A stretch of 64,000 nt of DNA from Lachnospiraceae bacterium (GCA_017482485.1 JAFUMV010000028.1:1-64000); one strand, 5' to 3'; shown: positions 44,359 to 53,442, counted from the first letter of the stretch. Made by a program: numbers and translations. The notes: generated by a model from the sequence alone, not told the origin.

Positions 44359-44973
44359 TTACTTCTGCTCAAACCAGAGCTTTGCATATTCTCCGATGGC
44401 GGGAACCAGGGTTTTGATTTCCCTTCCGGAAGTGTTGACACACAGGTGATAGGATTCCTTTCGTCCCCAGCTTCCTTCCGTAAACAGCTCCCGGTAAGCT
44501 GCTCTTTCCTTATCAATCTGTTTCATTTTTCGAAGCATATCTTTTTCGGAAAGATGCTCGTTTTCACCGGCTCTGGCCTGACAGCGGGCCAGCTTGGAAA
44601 GCCTGTCCGCATAGACAAAGATATTCAGAGGCTTCATATCCCGGCACACCACATCAGCACAACGGCCAACGATGACACAATCCCCCTGTCCAGCCAACTG
44701 CTTAATGATTTCATGCTGTGCCAGTGTAACCTTCACAGACTGCTGGGCAGTCTGATTTGGAGCGATGAATCTGTGCCCGATCGTAGAGGGATAGAAAACA
44801 CGGATGTCCTTTTCAGAAATGTGAGAAACATAGTTTTTGTCAAAACCATGTTTTTGGGCAACCAGATCAATGATCTCGTGGTCATAACAGGGCACCCCCA
44901 GATAATCTGCCAGACGTTTGCCCAACTCACGACCGCCGCTGCCGAATTCACGGCTGATTGTAATAATTCTCAT
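44359..44973 (-). CDS. Cytidylate-kinase-like protein (copy A)
   Basis: A 204-residue P-loop protein of the cytidylate-kinase-like family (PF13189). The phosphate loop is ISREFGSGGRELGKRLADYLG, followed by CYDHEIIDLVAQKHG, VIVGRCADVVC and DRLSKLARCQAR. The true role of this family beside efflux pumps is unknown. It is nearly identical to 52807-53421. It lies between the two MATE genes with 15-20 bp spacing. Confidence 0.85.
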   Translation of the reverse strand: MRIITISREFGSGGRELGKRLADYLGVPCYDHEIIDLVAQKHGFDKNYVSHISEKDIRVFYPSTIGHRFIAPNQTAQQSVKVTLAQHEIIKQLAGQGDCVIVGRCADVVCRDMKPLNIFVYADRLSKLARCQARAGENEHLSEKDMLRKMKQIDKERAAYRELFTEGSWGRKESYHLCVNTSGREIKTLVPAIGEYAKLWFEQK

Positions 44974-44994
44974 AATGCTACCTTCCTTTACACT

Positions 44995-45650
44995 TTAATT
45001 TATATGTGACGCAAGACTCTTTTGTGTTTTGCGAAGCATAACAAATGCGATAATTCCTACCGGCACATAAGTTGCTGCCTGGTTCAGCCACAAACCATCC
45101 AGCCCCAGAGGCCAGAGCACCACGACCATAATTACCGGAAAGATAATGGCCGTTGTTAAAGTAAGAATCGTTGCTTTCTTCGGTTGTTCTATGGCATTAA
45201 AAAAGCTTTGAGAAGCGTATTCAAACCACCAAAAAAGGAACTCAACACTGAACAACCGCAGGGCATGAGCAGATACATCCAATAATGCCGTATCGCTGCT
45301 GTCTACAAAGATAGATGCAATCTGTCTTGGAAATGAAAACATCAGTGTAACTGCAATGGCAGAAACAATCGCCGTAGATGTAAATACACACTTTACAAGA
45401 CTTTTCACACGATTGTAGGCTTTTGCCCCCCAGTTAAATCCAATTGACGGCTGCATGGAATCGCAAAGACCATATAAAAACGGCTGCACCAGATCACTGC
45501 AATACATCAGTACAGAAAATGCCGCAACAGCAGTAGTACCGCCCAGTAAATTGACATGGCAAACATACCGATTACACCGGGAATTGCCGCTGTGAAAAAC
45601 AATTTCAGCGGCGGTGTTTCCGCATATAAGCGATTTGAATTTGTATGCAT
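44995..45650 (-). pseudogene. MATE gene of second type, internally deleted (copy A)
   Basis: The N-terminus (MHTNSNRLYAETPPLKLFF to FAMSIY) is intact after an AAAGGAG site. The reading then jumps to GGTTAVAAFSVLMYCSDLVQ in another frame and continues to a normal C-terminus (RKTQKSLASHIN). Compared with the full 448-residue copy B gene (53443-54789), roughly 235 codons are missing at about residue 35. The deletion removes the middle spans and causes a frameshift, so no working transporter is expected. Confidence 0.9.
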
Positions 45651-45683
45651 TTTTACTTCTCCTTTCAGGGTTTTGAGGCACAT

Positions 45684-45760
45684 AAAAAACGCCCGGTTAT
45701 CCATTACAATAACCGGGCGCACCCGACATCTTCTTCTCGACTATCAATCATTGCGATGAT
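45684..45760 (-). ncRNA. MATE-associated structured RNA/attenuator, copy 1 (marR-MATE gap)
   Basis: Read on the minus strand: hairpin 1 AUCAU-CGCA-AUGAU (45760-45747), linker UCGAGAAGAAG, AUG at 45729, hairpin 2 CGGG-UGCG-CCCG, then terminator CGCCCGGUUAU/AUAACCGGGCG (45719-45709 with 45700-45690) with U6. Hairpin 2 and the terminator share the CGCCCGG strand, so they are mutually exclusive. Loops CGCA and UGCG are complementary. A mini-ORF MSGAPGYCNG runs 45729-45697. Homologous copies lie at 51371, 54996 and 55819. Confidence 0.75.
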
Positions 45761-46224
45761 CCGTCCTCCGATGACATCTGTTCTATTCTGTTGATTTCTT
45801 CTTCCAAAAGTCCAATATGCTTTTGGGTGATTGCAAGAAGCTGCTCACGTTCCTGCTTTTCAAGCCGTTCAAAAGACCGTTCCTCTGCCAAAACCAGCGG
45901 AGCAATTTTTTCTTTCACAAAAGCCTTCCCTTTTTCAGTGAAAAGAATCTGTTTGTTTTTTTGACTTTGAGGGACAAGTTCCAGGGTGATGTACCCCTGC
46001 TCCTCCATTGCTTTTATGGCAGAGTTAATGGTTTGCGGCGCATAAAACCAGGCCTGGCACAAATCCTTTTGCGTACAGGGTTTGCCGTGTTCATACACCG
46101 AATACAAAAGCCAGAATGCCGCATCAGACAATCCGATTGTTTTTGCATAATCGTGGTAAAGTACATTCATTTTTTTGTGTGCCTGGTTGAAATTATATAG
46201 CACAAAGACAATTGGCTGTTCCAT
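45748..46224 (-). CDS. MarR-family regulator (copy A)
   Basis: A 158-residue MarR-type winged-helix repressor (SDAAFWLLYSVYEHGKPCTQKDLC, FYAPQTINSAIKAMEEQGYITLE, ILFTEKGKAFVKEKI). It heads the efflux operon and probably represses it; two palindromes sit in its own promoter (46241-46276). Copy B (55072) is four codons shorter because its GGA codon is TGA. The start has GAGAGG upstream. Confidence 0.9.
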   Translation of the reverse strand: MEQPIVFVLYNFNQAHKKMNVLYHDYAKTIGLSDAAFWLLYSVYEHGKPCTQKDLCQAWFYAPQTINSAIKAMEEQGYITLELVPQSQKNKQILFTEKGKAFVKEKIAPLVLAEERSFERLEKQEREQLLAITQKHIGLLEEEINRIEQMSSEDGSSQ

Positions 46225-46240
46225 ACAGCACCTCTCTTTT

Positions 46241-46285
46241 ATCCGATTTCGGAGAAATTATAATCCGATTTCGGATGAAAGTCAA
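46241..46285 (-). promoter_or_regulatory. marR promoter with two operator palindromes (copy A)
   Basis: Minus strand TTGACT (46285-46280), 17 bp, TATAAT (46262-46257). ATCCGATTTCGGAT occurs at 46263-46276 in the spacer and as ATCCGATTTCGGA at 46241-46253 just after the -10. This is well placed for autorepression by the MarR protein. Confidence 0.85.
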
Positions 46286-46369
46286 TAGAGCGGCATCTAT
46301 TTATTTTTTCTGAACTGTTAAGGCAACGGTCCAGGTGCGTATCCATTCGGTCACAATTATTACACCTGC

Positions 46370-47098
46370 TTATTTACTGCAATACACAGCAATAGCCTGT
46401 CTGACAAAGTCAGCAGTTCCATCTCCACCTGCTTTGTCAATATTGTTCCTGAAGCGTTCATCACATACATACATTTCACCCAATCCACTAAGGATTTCAT
46501 TTGTACATACATAGTAGTTATCCGTTATAAATTTCTGTAACGCAGAGATTTTCTTTTGTACTTCATCGGCATTGGGTGTTAAATGTTTTAATCCTCCTAA
46601 TTCAGAAAACACTGTCATTAGTTCCTTTGCAATCTTGCCATAACTACCTTCATTTCGGGTAATATCCTTTTGTTTGTACTCTTGATACGCTTTAGTATTG
46701 CCCCATTTTGCTTTGACTTCCGCCTCATACTTTTCAATTTCGCTCTTGTCGAAAACATCAAAATTCATTGTTGTTACTCCTTTGTTTTGAATTTCACGGG
46801 CAAAGGTAATGAGTTTCCCTATGTGTTTATATTGCAATTCTAACAACTCAATTTGCTGAGCAATTGCTTCTGATGGGTCAAAATCAGGGCTGTCAAGAAT
46901 TGCTTTGATTTCTTTTAAGGGAAACTGTAATTCACGAAACAATAAAATATTCTGCAAACGGCTAAGTGCTGTATCGTCATACATTCGATAGCCTGCTTCG
47001 GTCACTTTCGTAGGTTTCAAAAGCCCGATTGCATCATAGTGATGTAGTGTGCGCACGCTGACACCTGTGATTTTACTGACTTCTTTTACTGTTCGCAT
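46370..47098 (-). CDS. MerR/TipA-type regulator
   Basis: A 242-residue MerR-family activator. The N-terminal DNA-binding domain is TVKEVSKITGVSVRTLHHYDAIGLL...GYRMYDDTALSRL. A coiled coil around residues 75-105 joins it to a C-terminal TipAS antibiotic-recognition domain (YEAEVKAKWGNTKAYQEY to NNIDKAGGDGTADFVRQAI). It probably responds to peptide antibiotics or drugs. The region looks more AT-rich than its neighbours. No target besides its own promoter is evident. Confidence 0.9.
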   Translation of the reverse strand: MRTVKEVSKITGVSVRTLHHYDAIGLLKPTKVTEAGYRMYDDTALSRLQNILLFRELQFPLKEIKAILDSPDFDPSEAIAQQIELLELQYKHIGKLITFAREIQNKGVTTMNFDVFDKSEIEKYEAEVKAKWGNTKAYQEYKQKDITRNEGSYGKIAKELMTVFSELGGLKHLTPNADEVQKKISALQKFITDNYYVCTNEILSGLGEMYVCDERFRNNIDKAGGDGTADFVRQAIAVYCSK

Positions 47099-47122
47099 AA
47101 TCTATCCCTCCCGTGTAATGTC

Positions 47123-47153
47123 ATACTAATCTATTACGTTACGTAAGAGTCAA
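47123..47153 (-). promoter_or_regulatory. MerR-type promoter with 19-bp spacer
   Basis: Minus strand TTGACT (47153-47148), 19-bp spacer, TAGTAT (47128-47123). The palindrome TTACG-TTA-CGTAA (47134-47146) is in the spacer. The long spacer and central dyad are the classic MerR-activated layout, implying autoactivation. Confidence 0.75.
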
Positions 47154-47265
47154 TAGGATTTTATGAATTTTTTGATGTTTTAAAGGATTGCCATTGCATA
47201 CAAGACATAGTACCCACTCGGATTTTATCATTTTACAGATACTGGCTTTCTGTTCATATACCAAA

Positions 47266-48177
47266 TCAATGCGGCGGCAAGAGATGTTTTCTCCTTAATA
47301 TAGAAGTCTCAGTTTCTGATAACCGTACTCCCTTCATAGTCGCATAGCCCCCCAAATGGACAGCTGGTTTTGTCTTTCCATGATAATCGCTTCCGCAGGT
47401 AGTCAGAATTTTCTTTGTCTTGGAGACCTCATGATAGTATGCCGCCTGCTCAGTCGTGTGATAGCTGCTGAATGCTTCAATTCCATCGAATGGTAATTCC
47501 AGCAGGGGTTCCAGAAGATGCTCTCTACCCTTCAGATTGACTCCCGGATGGGCCAAAACAGCAATGCCGTGATTTCTATGAATGATGTCGATAACTTCCC
47601 TCATAGGAGGGTATTCGATCTTTACATGGCACGGCTTCCCCTGAGAATAATAGTCCCAATAGAAGTTCACAAAGGGATTGTCGCTTCTGCTGCCACCGGG
47701 GCGGTAGGGGGCAAGAAGTGGATGTTCCGCAAATTCTGGCTTCCCCAAAAGCACCTCCGCAAAGATATCTCCAGTCCAGATTTCCGGGCGATACGCCGTC
47801 CGGGATACCGCAAATACATCCTCTGCGGTAATATCGAATCCCATAGCCTGTGTCTTTCGCATCAGCTCCGCAGAAGTATTTACCATCTGCGTTACCACAT
47901 TTTCCTCGATCCGTGCAAAGTCCTCGCCGTGATAATCAATGCAATATCCCAGCACATGGAAGCCTACGCCCTCCAAAGTGCAGTCGATCTCAATTCCAGG
48001 AATGTAACAGATTCCATGTTCCTTTGCCAGCAGCTCCGCTTCCGAATTTGCCCGAATGCTGTTGTGATCGGTGATCGACATGACTGTGATTCCCTGTGCC
48101 CCACATTGCTCCACCAGCTGTGCCGGAGTAAATTCGCCGTCCTCACTATACAGGCTGTGCATATGCAGATCCATCAT
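47266..48177 (-). CDS. PHP-domain metal-dependent phosphoesterase
   Basis: About 303 residues of the PHP family, similar to nucleoside-3',5'-bisphosphate phosphatases or histidinol-phosphatase-like enzymes. Metal ligands are in MDLHMHSLYSEDG, SITDHNS, PGIEIDC, AVLAHPGVN and CGSDYHG. GCGAGG precedes the ATG at 48177, which lies directly after the stop of the truncated MFS gene. The substrate is unknown. Confidence 0.85.
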   Translation of the reverse strand: MMDLHMHSLYSEDGEFTPAQLVEQCGAQGITVMSITDHNSIRANSEAELLAKEHGICYIPGIEIDCTLEGVGFHVLGYCIDYHGEDFARIEENVVTQMVNTSAELMRKTQAMGFDITAEDVFAVSRTAYRPEIWTGDIFAEVLLGKPEFAEHPLLAPYRPGGSRSDNPFVNFYWDYYSQGKPCHVKIEYPPMREVIDIIHRNHGIAVLAHPGVNLKGREHLLEPLLELPFDGIEAFSSYHTTEQAAYYHEVSKTKKILTTCGSDYHGKTKPAVHLGGYATMKGVRLSETETSILRRKHLLPPH

Positions 48178-48178
48178 A

Positions 48179-48460
48179 TTACACCTCGCATTTCCGATCA
48201 AAAAATCCCAGAAGTGCAATAGCTGTCACCGCCACACTAATGGCCGTAATCCTGCCGGTGCCCAGCTTATGAGTCAGGCAGTCACTCATCAGGCTGGATA
48301 TGATGGTTCCCAGGGCGATGATCATGGAGATCACGCCTGCATAAGAAACAGGAACTCCAAATTCACCATACATCGTAGGCCAAGCTGAACCCAACAGAGC
48401 ATACGGCAGGCCAAGGCTGATAAAAGAGATGCATATGAATACCAAAAGCAAATGTACCAT
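48179..48460 (-). pseudogene. Truncated MFS transporter (N-terminal fragment)
   Basis: About 93 residues covering three spans (MVHLLLVFICISFISLGLPYALLGSAWP; SYAGVISMIIALGTIISSL; ISVAVTAIALLGF), against ~390 for a full transporter. It has a good start (GGGAGG) but ends abruptly in FFDRKCEV, 1 bp before the PHP gene, as if the rest were deleted. It is divergent from the AraC gene. Confidence 0.8.
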
Positions 48461-48565
48461 ATTGATTTCCTCCCATCTGTTTGCTATGATTATACCATCA
48501 AACAACAGCTATCGATATGGAGAAACCACCACATTTATATGGTAAAACCGTCAGGAGGAATACCG

Positions 48566-49462
48566 ATGTCACTTTCGTCATGCGATACCACAGTAGATAG
48601 TCGTGGACGTGAATTGCTGGAGCACGGAACCGTAGCATTCCCTGTTGCTTGCTATCATGATGACCTGCGTGAAAATGAAGTTCCCTGGCACTGGCATGCG
48701 GAGTTGGAGGCTGCAGTCATCACAGAAGGCTGTGCCGTTGTTGCCGCAGGCAATCAGAAATATACTGTTTATGCAGGGGAAGGGTTTTTCATCAATTCCG
48801 GTATTCTGCACGGCTGCTGGAATATCGATACTTCCGCTTGTAGGCTTCATTCCGTTGTGTTTCACCCCAGACTGGTAGGAGGAAGTATCGACAGTGTATT
48901 TTATCTGAAATATGTACTTCCACTCACCGAGAATCATTGTCTGGAAAGCATCCATCTCAGGCCGTCTACACATTGGCAGGCAGAGGTATTGAAATCAATC
49001 GAGGCTGGGTGGAGTGCGTGTGTTCAGGAACCTATTGGCTTTGAATTCAAGGTACGATATGCATTATCTGAATTAATCGTTCTTCTGCAAAGTAACCTTC
49101 CGGCCACCAAACTCCACCCAAGCGAAAAGGCTATTCGGGACGGAGAACGGATCAAACTGATGCTCCAATTCATCCATGAACACTACGGGCACGAACTGAA
49201 TACTGCCAACATCGCCAGAAGTGCTTCTGTCTGCGAGAGTGAATGTCTGCGTTGTTTCCGCAGTACCATTGGTACTACACCGATCCAATATGTGCGACAG
49301 TACCGAATACAGCAAGTATGTCAGCTTTTGACATCAACACAGGAAAAGATTTCCGATATTGCCGCCCGGTGCGGGTTCCAGGACATCAGTTATTTTACAA
49401 AGGTATTCCGTGAAGCCAAGGGCATGGTTCCGTCAGAGTATCGTAAAATGCACACCAAATAG
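48566..49462 (+). CDS. AraC-family regulator with cupin sensor
   Basis: About 298 residues. A cupin-like N-terminal ligand domain (VPWHWHAELEAAVITEG, GEGFFINSGILHGCWN) is joined to a C-terminal AraC DNA-binding domain (HELNTANIARSASVCESECLRCF, ISDIAARCGFQDISYFTKVFREAKGMVPSEYRK). AGGAGG fixes the start at 48566. It is divergent from the broken MFS gene, which was probably its target. Confidence 0.9.
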   Translation: MSLSSCDTTVDSRGRELLEHGTVAFPVACYHDDLRENEVPWHWHAELEAAVITEGCAVVAAGNQKYTVYAGEGFFINSGILHGCWNIDTSACRLHSVVFHPRLVGGSIDSVFYLKYVLPLTENHCLESIHLRPSTHWQAEVLKSIEAGWSACVQEPIGFEFKVRYALSELIVLLQSNLPATKLHPSEKAIRDGERIKLMLQFIHEHYGHELNTANIARSASVCESECLRCFRSTIGTTPIQYVRQYRIQQVCQLLTSTQEKISDIAARCGFQDISYFTKVFREAKGMVPSEYRKMHTK

Positions 49463-49480
49463 CAGACGTAAATGTAGCTT

Positions 49481-49642
49481 ATGATGATGCTGTTGCTTTC
49501 CATCTTATTCTTGCTGCCACCTATGTTGGGTGTTTCTCTGCATCCCGCCAGCAATTGCAGGAATGACAGCACCAAGGCAAAGGTATTCAAACAACGATTA
49601 ACGCAGGCTTGGGCGAACATCAGAGTAGAACTAAAAGAATAA
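49481..49642 (+). pseudogene. Short unidentified ORF fragment
   Basis: 53 codons: a hydrophobic start (MMMLLLSILFLLPPMLG) and a basic tail (FKQRLTQAWANIRVELKE). No ribosome site is seen and stops lie just upstream in frame. It is probably the end of a mobile-element gene, but I do not recognise it. The rest of 49463-49660 shows nothing else. Confidence 0.3.
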
Positions 49643-49660
49643 GGGAGAGAAACCGGACAG

Positions 49661-50980
49661 ATGGACATAGAACTTTATTATCAGGAAAAGGGGGATGGAT
49701 TTCCCCTTATTCTCCTTCATGGAAATGGTGAGGATCACACATATTTCAAAGCTCAAATTGATTATTTTTCTAAATACTATAAAGTTGTTGCAATAGACAC
49801 CAGAGGACATGGCAACTCGCCAAGAGGAACAGCCCCTTTTACAATATCTCAATTTGCCGAAGATCTTTACCGTTTTATGTGTATACATAATATTAAAAAA
49901 GCTAATATCCTCGGTTTTAGTGATGGCGGAAACATTGCAATGGTTTTTGCAATGAGATATCCAAATATGGTTCAAAGACTTATTCTGAATGGAGCAAATT
50001 TGTATTCCGCAGGTGTGAAAGCAAACATACAAATCCCCATCATTATCGGTTATAAAATTGCATCATTATTTGCAAGGAAAAGTGCCGAAGCAAAGGCTAG
50101 TGCTGAGCTGCTTGGTCTTATGGTAAATGATCCCAACCTTCATGAAGAGGATTTGGTAAAGATTCAATGTAAAACCTTGGTGATAGCCGGTACAAAAGAT
50201 ATGATCAAGCAAAAGCATACGGAAGCTATTTATTCTGGCATCAGAAATTCAAAATTGATAATTCTTGATGGTAATCATTTTATTGCAAATAAATACCCAC
50301 ATGAATTTAATAAAGCAGTGTATGATTTTCTAATTGAAGAATATAAAATTTATTCCAGAACAGATATTATTTCCAGTATCTTGAAAGAATATCGTGAAGT
50401 GCAGACTTCCATCAAGGAGAAAACAGCCGAACGTAAGGATCTGATGGAGCAAAAGAAAAATTGCAGTATTCATTTCATCCGTGCCGGAAAACTGGAAGAA
50501 CAGATTACCACTCTAACAGAAGATATTGAAGAACTGAAATCTCAAAAGGCACAGCTACTAAGCCGCATGGGATGTCAGGCAAGGGAGGTCAAAGGATTTG
50601 ACAGTAAGCTGAAAGAACTGGATACCATGCAGGAACGTCTGTAAGCACAGCATATTGCATTGTCTGCTCAGAAAAAGCAAGATAAGGAGAAATATCTGGA
50701 AATCAAATCTGGTATCGCACCGAAGAATATGGAAGCTGTCCATGCTGAACGTGCTGCCATTCACCCGGAGGGAAGAAGAAATCTTCTGAAACGCTTGCAG
50801 GAAATCTACCAGCAGCGATATGAGTATGAAACTTTCAGGGAAGCGGATGCAATGATTGATAAAGAATTGCAGGAGGAGCCGATTTATGAGAAGCCGAAAT
50901 CCATCAGTGAACGGCTGAAACGAGAACCGGATCACGACCAGCAAGCGAGGAAACCTAAGAAAAAAGAATACGAGCGTTAA
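49661..50980 (+). pseudogene. Chimera: alpha/beta hydrolase fused to a relaxase C-terminal tail, with in-frame stop
   Basis: Residues 1-~228 are an alpha/beta hydrolase: oxyanion loop LLHGNGEDH, nucleophile elbow LGFSDGGNIA, acid in AGTKD, and His in DGNHF. Residues ~229 onward change to a charged coiled coil (SSILKEYREVQTSIKEKTAERKDL) typical of MobA/MobL-family relaxase tails. A TAA at 50642 ends the first frame, but the same frame reopens at once (AQHIALSAQKKQDKEKYLE) and runs to 50980. The hydrolase part alone may still be active; the relaxase part has no nuclease domain. Confidence 0.75.
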
Positions 50981-51027
50981 AAGTCACGACTGTTGCTTCT
51001 GAAAATGGAGCAGCAGTCGTGACTTTT
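50979..51027. terminator. Bidirectional terminator
   Basis: AAAAGTCACGACTGTTGCT pairs with AGCAGCAGTCGTGACTTTT (one mismatch). It serves the convergent genes on both sides. Confidence 0.88.
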
Positions 51028-51352
51028 AGGCTTTAAGTTTTTCTTTTAGATATTGCTCCAACTTATTAGTATCAAATTTGGGAACATAGTTCTTCTTCAT
51101 AAAAGAAATTTCCCTTTCGCTGGCAATATGAAAGCTATTCTTGTCTATTCTTCCAGTTACGTCATAAAGTGCTTGTTCAAAATATAAAGCACAATGTTCC
51201 GTTTGACGGTTTATCATAATCACAGAATCGGAAATATGATAATGCAGATAATTTGTAAGCCAGTAGCAACCTCCATGTAGAAAGTATCGTTTCCAGTTTG
51301 ACTCTTTGAAATAGAGTTCCAGTAAATAAAGCACTTTATAATAAATATCCAT
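51026..51352 (-). CDS. Small protein with a Cys-His-Asp triad (possible papain-like fold)
   Basis: A 108-residue unrecognised protein. HGGCYWLTNYL (Cys29), TEHCALYF (His53) and LYDVTGRID (Asp64) occur in an order and setting like papain-like or transglutaminase-like enzymes. This is inference from motif order only. It starts after GGAG with a long 12-nt spacing and lies beside relaxase debris, so it may be mobile-element cargo. It is convergent with the chimera at 49661. Confidence 0.6.
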   Translation of the reverse strand: MDIYYKVLYLLELYFKESNWKRYFLHGGCYWLTNYLHYHISDSVIMINRQTEHCALYFEQALYDVTGRIDKNSFHIASEREISFMKKNYVPKFDTNKLEQYLKEKLKA

Positions 51353-51370
51353 ACATTATATTATCTCCAG

Positions 51371-51446
51371 AAAAAAGAAAAGACCCGGTTACCATTTAAG
51401 TAACCGGGCGCACCCGACATCTTCTCAACACAATCATTGCGATGAT
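51371..51446 (-). ncRNA. MATE-associated structured RNA, copy 2 (diverged)
   Basis: On the minus strand hairpin 1 AUCAU-CGCA-AUGAU (51446-51433), a shortened linker UUGAGAAG, AUG at 51420, hairpin 2 CGGG-UGCG-CCCG and terminator CCCGGUUAC/GUAACCGGG with a U-rich tail are kept. The mini-ORF begins MSGAPGYLNG but has no stop inside the hairpin. The sequence just upstream resembles a worn 3' end of marR, so this marks a third, mostly lost, efflux operon. Confidence 0.65.
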
Positions 51447-51473
51447 ATGTTCTCAGATGATATGAATTCTGTT

Positions 51474-52793
51474 TTAATCCGCACTATATGTAATACCATT
51501 TCTTTCAGAAACTTTCTTCAAAGACAAAGCCACGATCAATACAAGAATCTCGTAAATACCAAAAGTGTGCCATACAACTGCCTTGCCGAAAATCATTGGA
51601 ACAAAGGTGATGACAAGACTGTTCATCACAAGGCTTCTGACAATATTCAGTGCAATTGCCTGACCTGAGCGCTTTGTAGAATAAAAATATGCAGAGATCA
51701 TAGTATTGATACTTCCAATGATAAAACCCCAGCAGTATTCCCACATATGAATGGAGGTAAAATCAATAGTTTCGGCATCCGCGCCGAATAATCCGCAAAG
51801 TGCGTGCGGGAAAATGATATAGATTGCCACACAGATAGTACTTCCCACGATACTGATAATCTGACCTGCACGATAATAATATTTGAGATCGTCGCCTTTT
51901 TTTGCACCATATGCCTGTCCGAACAACGGCTGCATACCTTCCGATGCTCCAAAGAACACTGACATAGTAAAGCTGGACAGGTAGGAAATAACAGAGAACG
52001 CATTGATACCGATTTCTCCGTAGTTTGCCATCAGGGTCTGGTTCATGCAGAATGTGGTCACAGGGGTCGAAAACTGTGCGATTGCTTCCGGCAGACCACG
52101 CAATACGATTTTGCAGTAAAGTTTTCCCTGCGGTCTGTATTTCTTAATTCTCAGTTCTCCCTTTTTGAATACAAAGTGAGTCAGAATAACAAGCAATCCG
52201 ACAACCTGAGAAATACCGGTTGCAATGGCTGCACCTGCAACACCTTTCTGCATAGGGAATACAAAGAGCCAGTCCAGGAAAATATTCAATACGGTAATTA
52301 CCACATTTGTGACTGCTACAAGACTTGGATTCCCGTCGTTTCGGCAAAAGGACTGTAAATTCAGTGATACCGAGTTTGCAACAGCAAACAAGGCCCACCA
52401 GAATACATAGTCTTTTGCAAGTTCAAAATAATTGCCTGTTGCACCAAGTAATCGGCATACCGGTGCGGTAAAGAAGCAGCCAATCAACAAAACCAGACAG
52501 CCCACAAGAAAGTTGATCGTTACTGCGTGCATGAACGCATTTTGTGCCCCTTCTTTGTCTCCACTTCCAAAACGAATTGCCGTAATTGTAACACCACCGA
52601 TGCTTGCCATTGCGTTCAGTGCCTGTGCGATCAGAACAAACGGAAGCGCAAGATTGACAGCTCCCAGTGCCTGCATACCTGCTCCCTGCCCAACGAAAAT
52701 ACCGTCAACGACAGAGAACAGGAATACGCACGCATTGGCAAGAATTGCCGGTGCTACATTTTGAAAAATTATTTTATTTCTTGATGATTCCAT
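51474..52793 (-). CDS. MATE-family efflux transporter (copy B, first type)
   Basis: 439 residues, nearly identical to 43027-44343 (for example both have NVAPAILANACVFLFSVVDG). Third structural gene of the intact efflux operon B: marR, MATE type 2, kinase-like, MATE type 1. About 12 spans. Confidence 0.9.
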   Translation of the reverse strand: MESSRNKIIFQNVAPAILANACVFLFSVVDGIFVGQGAGMQALGAVNLALPFVLIAQALNAMASIGGVTITAIRFGSGDKEGAQNAFMHAVTINFLVGCLVLLIGCFFTAPVCRLLGATGNYFELAKDYVFWWALFAVANSVSLNLQSFCRNDGNPSLVAVTNVVITVLNIFLDWLFVFPMQKGVAGAAIATGISQVVGLLVILTHFVFKKGELRIKKYRPQGKLYCKIVLRGLPEAIAQFSTPVTTFCMNQTLMANYGEIGINAFSVISYLSSFTMSVFFGASEGMQPLFGQAYGAKKGDDLKYYYRAGQIISIVGSTICVAIYIIFPHALCGLFGADAETIDFTSIHMWEYCWGFIIGSINTMISAYFYSTKRSGQAIALNIVRSLVMNSLVITFVPMIFGKAVVWHTFGIYEILVLIVALSLKKVSERNGITYSAD

Positions 52794-52806
52794 CTCTATT
52801 CACCTC

Positions 52807-53421
52807 TTATTCCTGCTCGAACCAGCGTTTTGCATATTCTCCGATAGCAGGAACCAGTGCTTTGATTTCTTTTCCGGAAGTATTGACACAAAGATGATAA
52901 GATTCTTTTCGACCCCAATCTTCCTCAGTAAATAGTTCTCTGTAAGCAGCTCTCTCTTTGTCAATCTGTTTCATCTTTTTCAACATTTCTTTTTCAGAAA
53001 AATGCTCATTTTCACCGGCTCTTGTCTGACAGCGTACCAATTTGGAAAGTTTGTCCGCATAAACAAAGATGTTCAGCGGTTTCATATCACGGCACACAAC
53101 ATCGGCACAACGTCCAACAATGACGCAATCTCCCTGTGAAGCCAGTTGCTTAATCATTTCATGCTGTGCTAATGTGACCTTTACAGACTGCTGAGCAGTA
53201 TGATTCGGGGTAATGAATCGATGTCCAATTGTCGACGGATAGAAGACACGGATATCTTTTTCTGAAATGTGCGAAACATAGTTTTTGTCAAAACCATGTT
53301 TTTCTGCTACCATGTCAATAATTTCGTGGTCATAGCAAGGCACTCCCAGGTAATCTGCAAGACGTTTGCCAAGTTCACGACCACCGCTGCCGAATTCACG
53401 GCTGATTGTAATAATTCTCAT
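52807..53421 (-). CDS. Cytidylate-kinase-like protein (copy B)
   Basis: 204 residues with the same motifs as copy A (ISREFGSGGRELGKRLADYLG; VIVGRCADVVC). It lies between MATE genes with 13 and 21 bp gaps. Conservation of this order in both operon copies argues that the kinase-like protein matters for efflux or for modifying the exported compound (inference). Confidence 0.85.
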   Translation of the reverse strand: MRIITISREFGSGGRELGKRLADYLGVPCYDHEIIDMVAEKHGFDKNYVSHISEKDIRVFYPSTIGHRFITPNHTAQQSVKVTLAQHEMIKQLASQGDCVIVGRCADVVCRDMKPLNIFVYADKLSKLVRCQTRAGENEHFSEKEMLKKMKQIDKERAAYRELFTEEDWGRKESYHLCVNTSGKEIKALVPAIGEYAKRWFEQE

Positions 53422-53442
53422 AATGATACCTTCCTTTATCGT

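Noticed and set aside
49390..49668. Minus-strand frame of 92 codons after the AraC gene
   Set aside because: It overlaps the conserved AraC C-terminus and resembles no protein.
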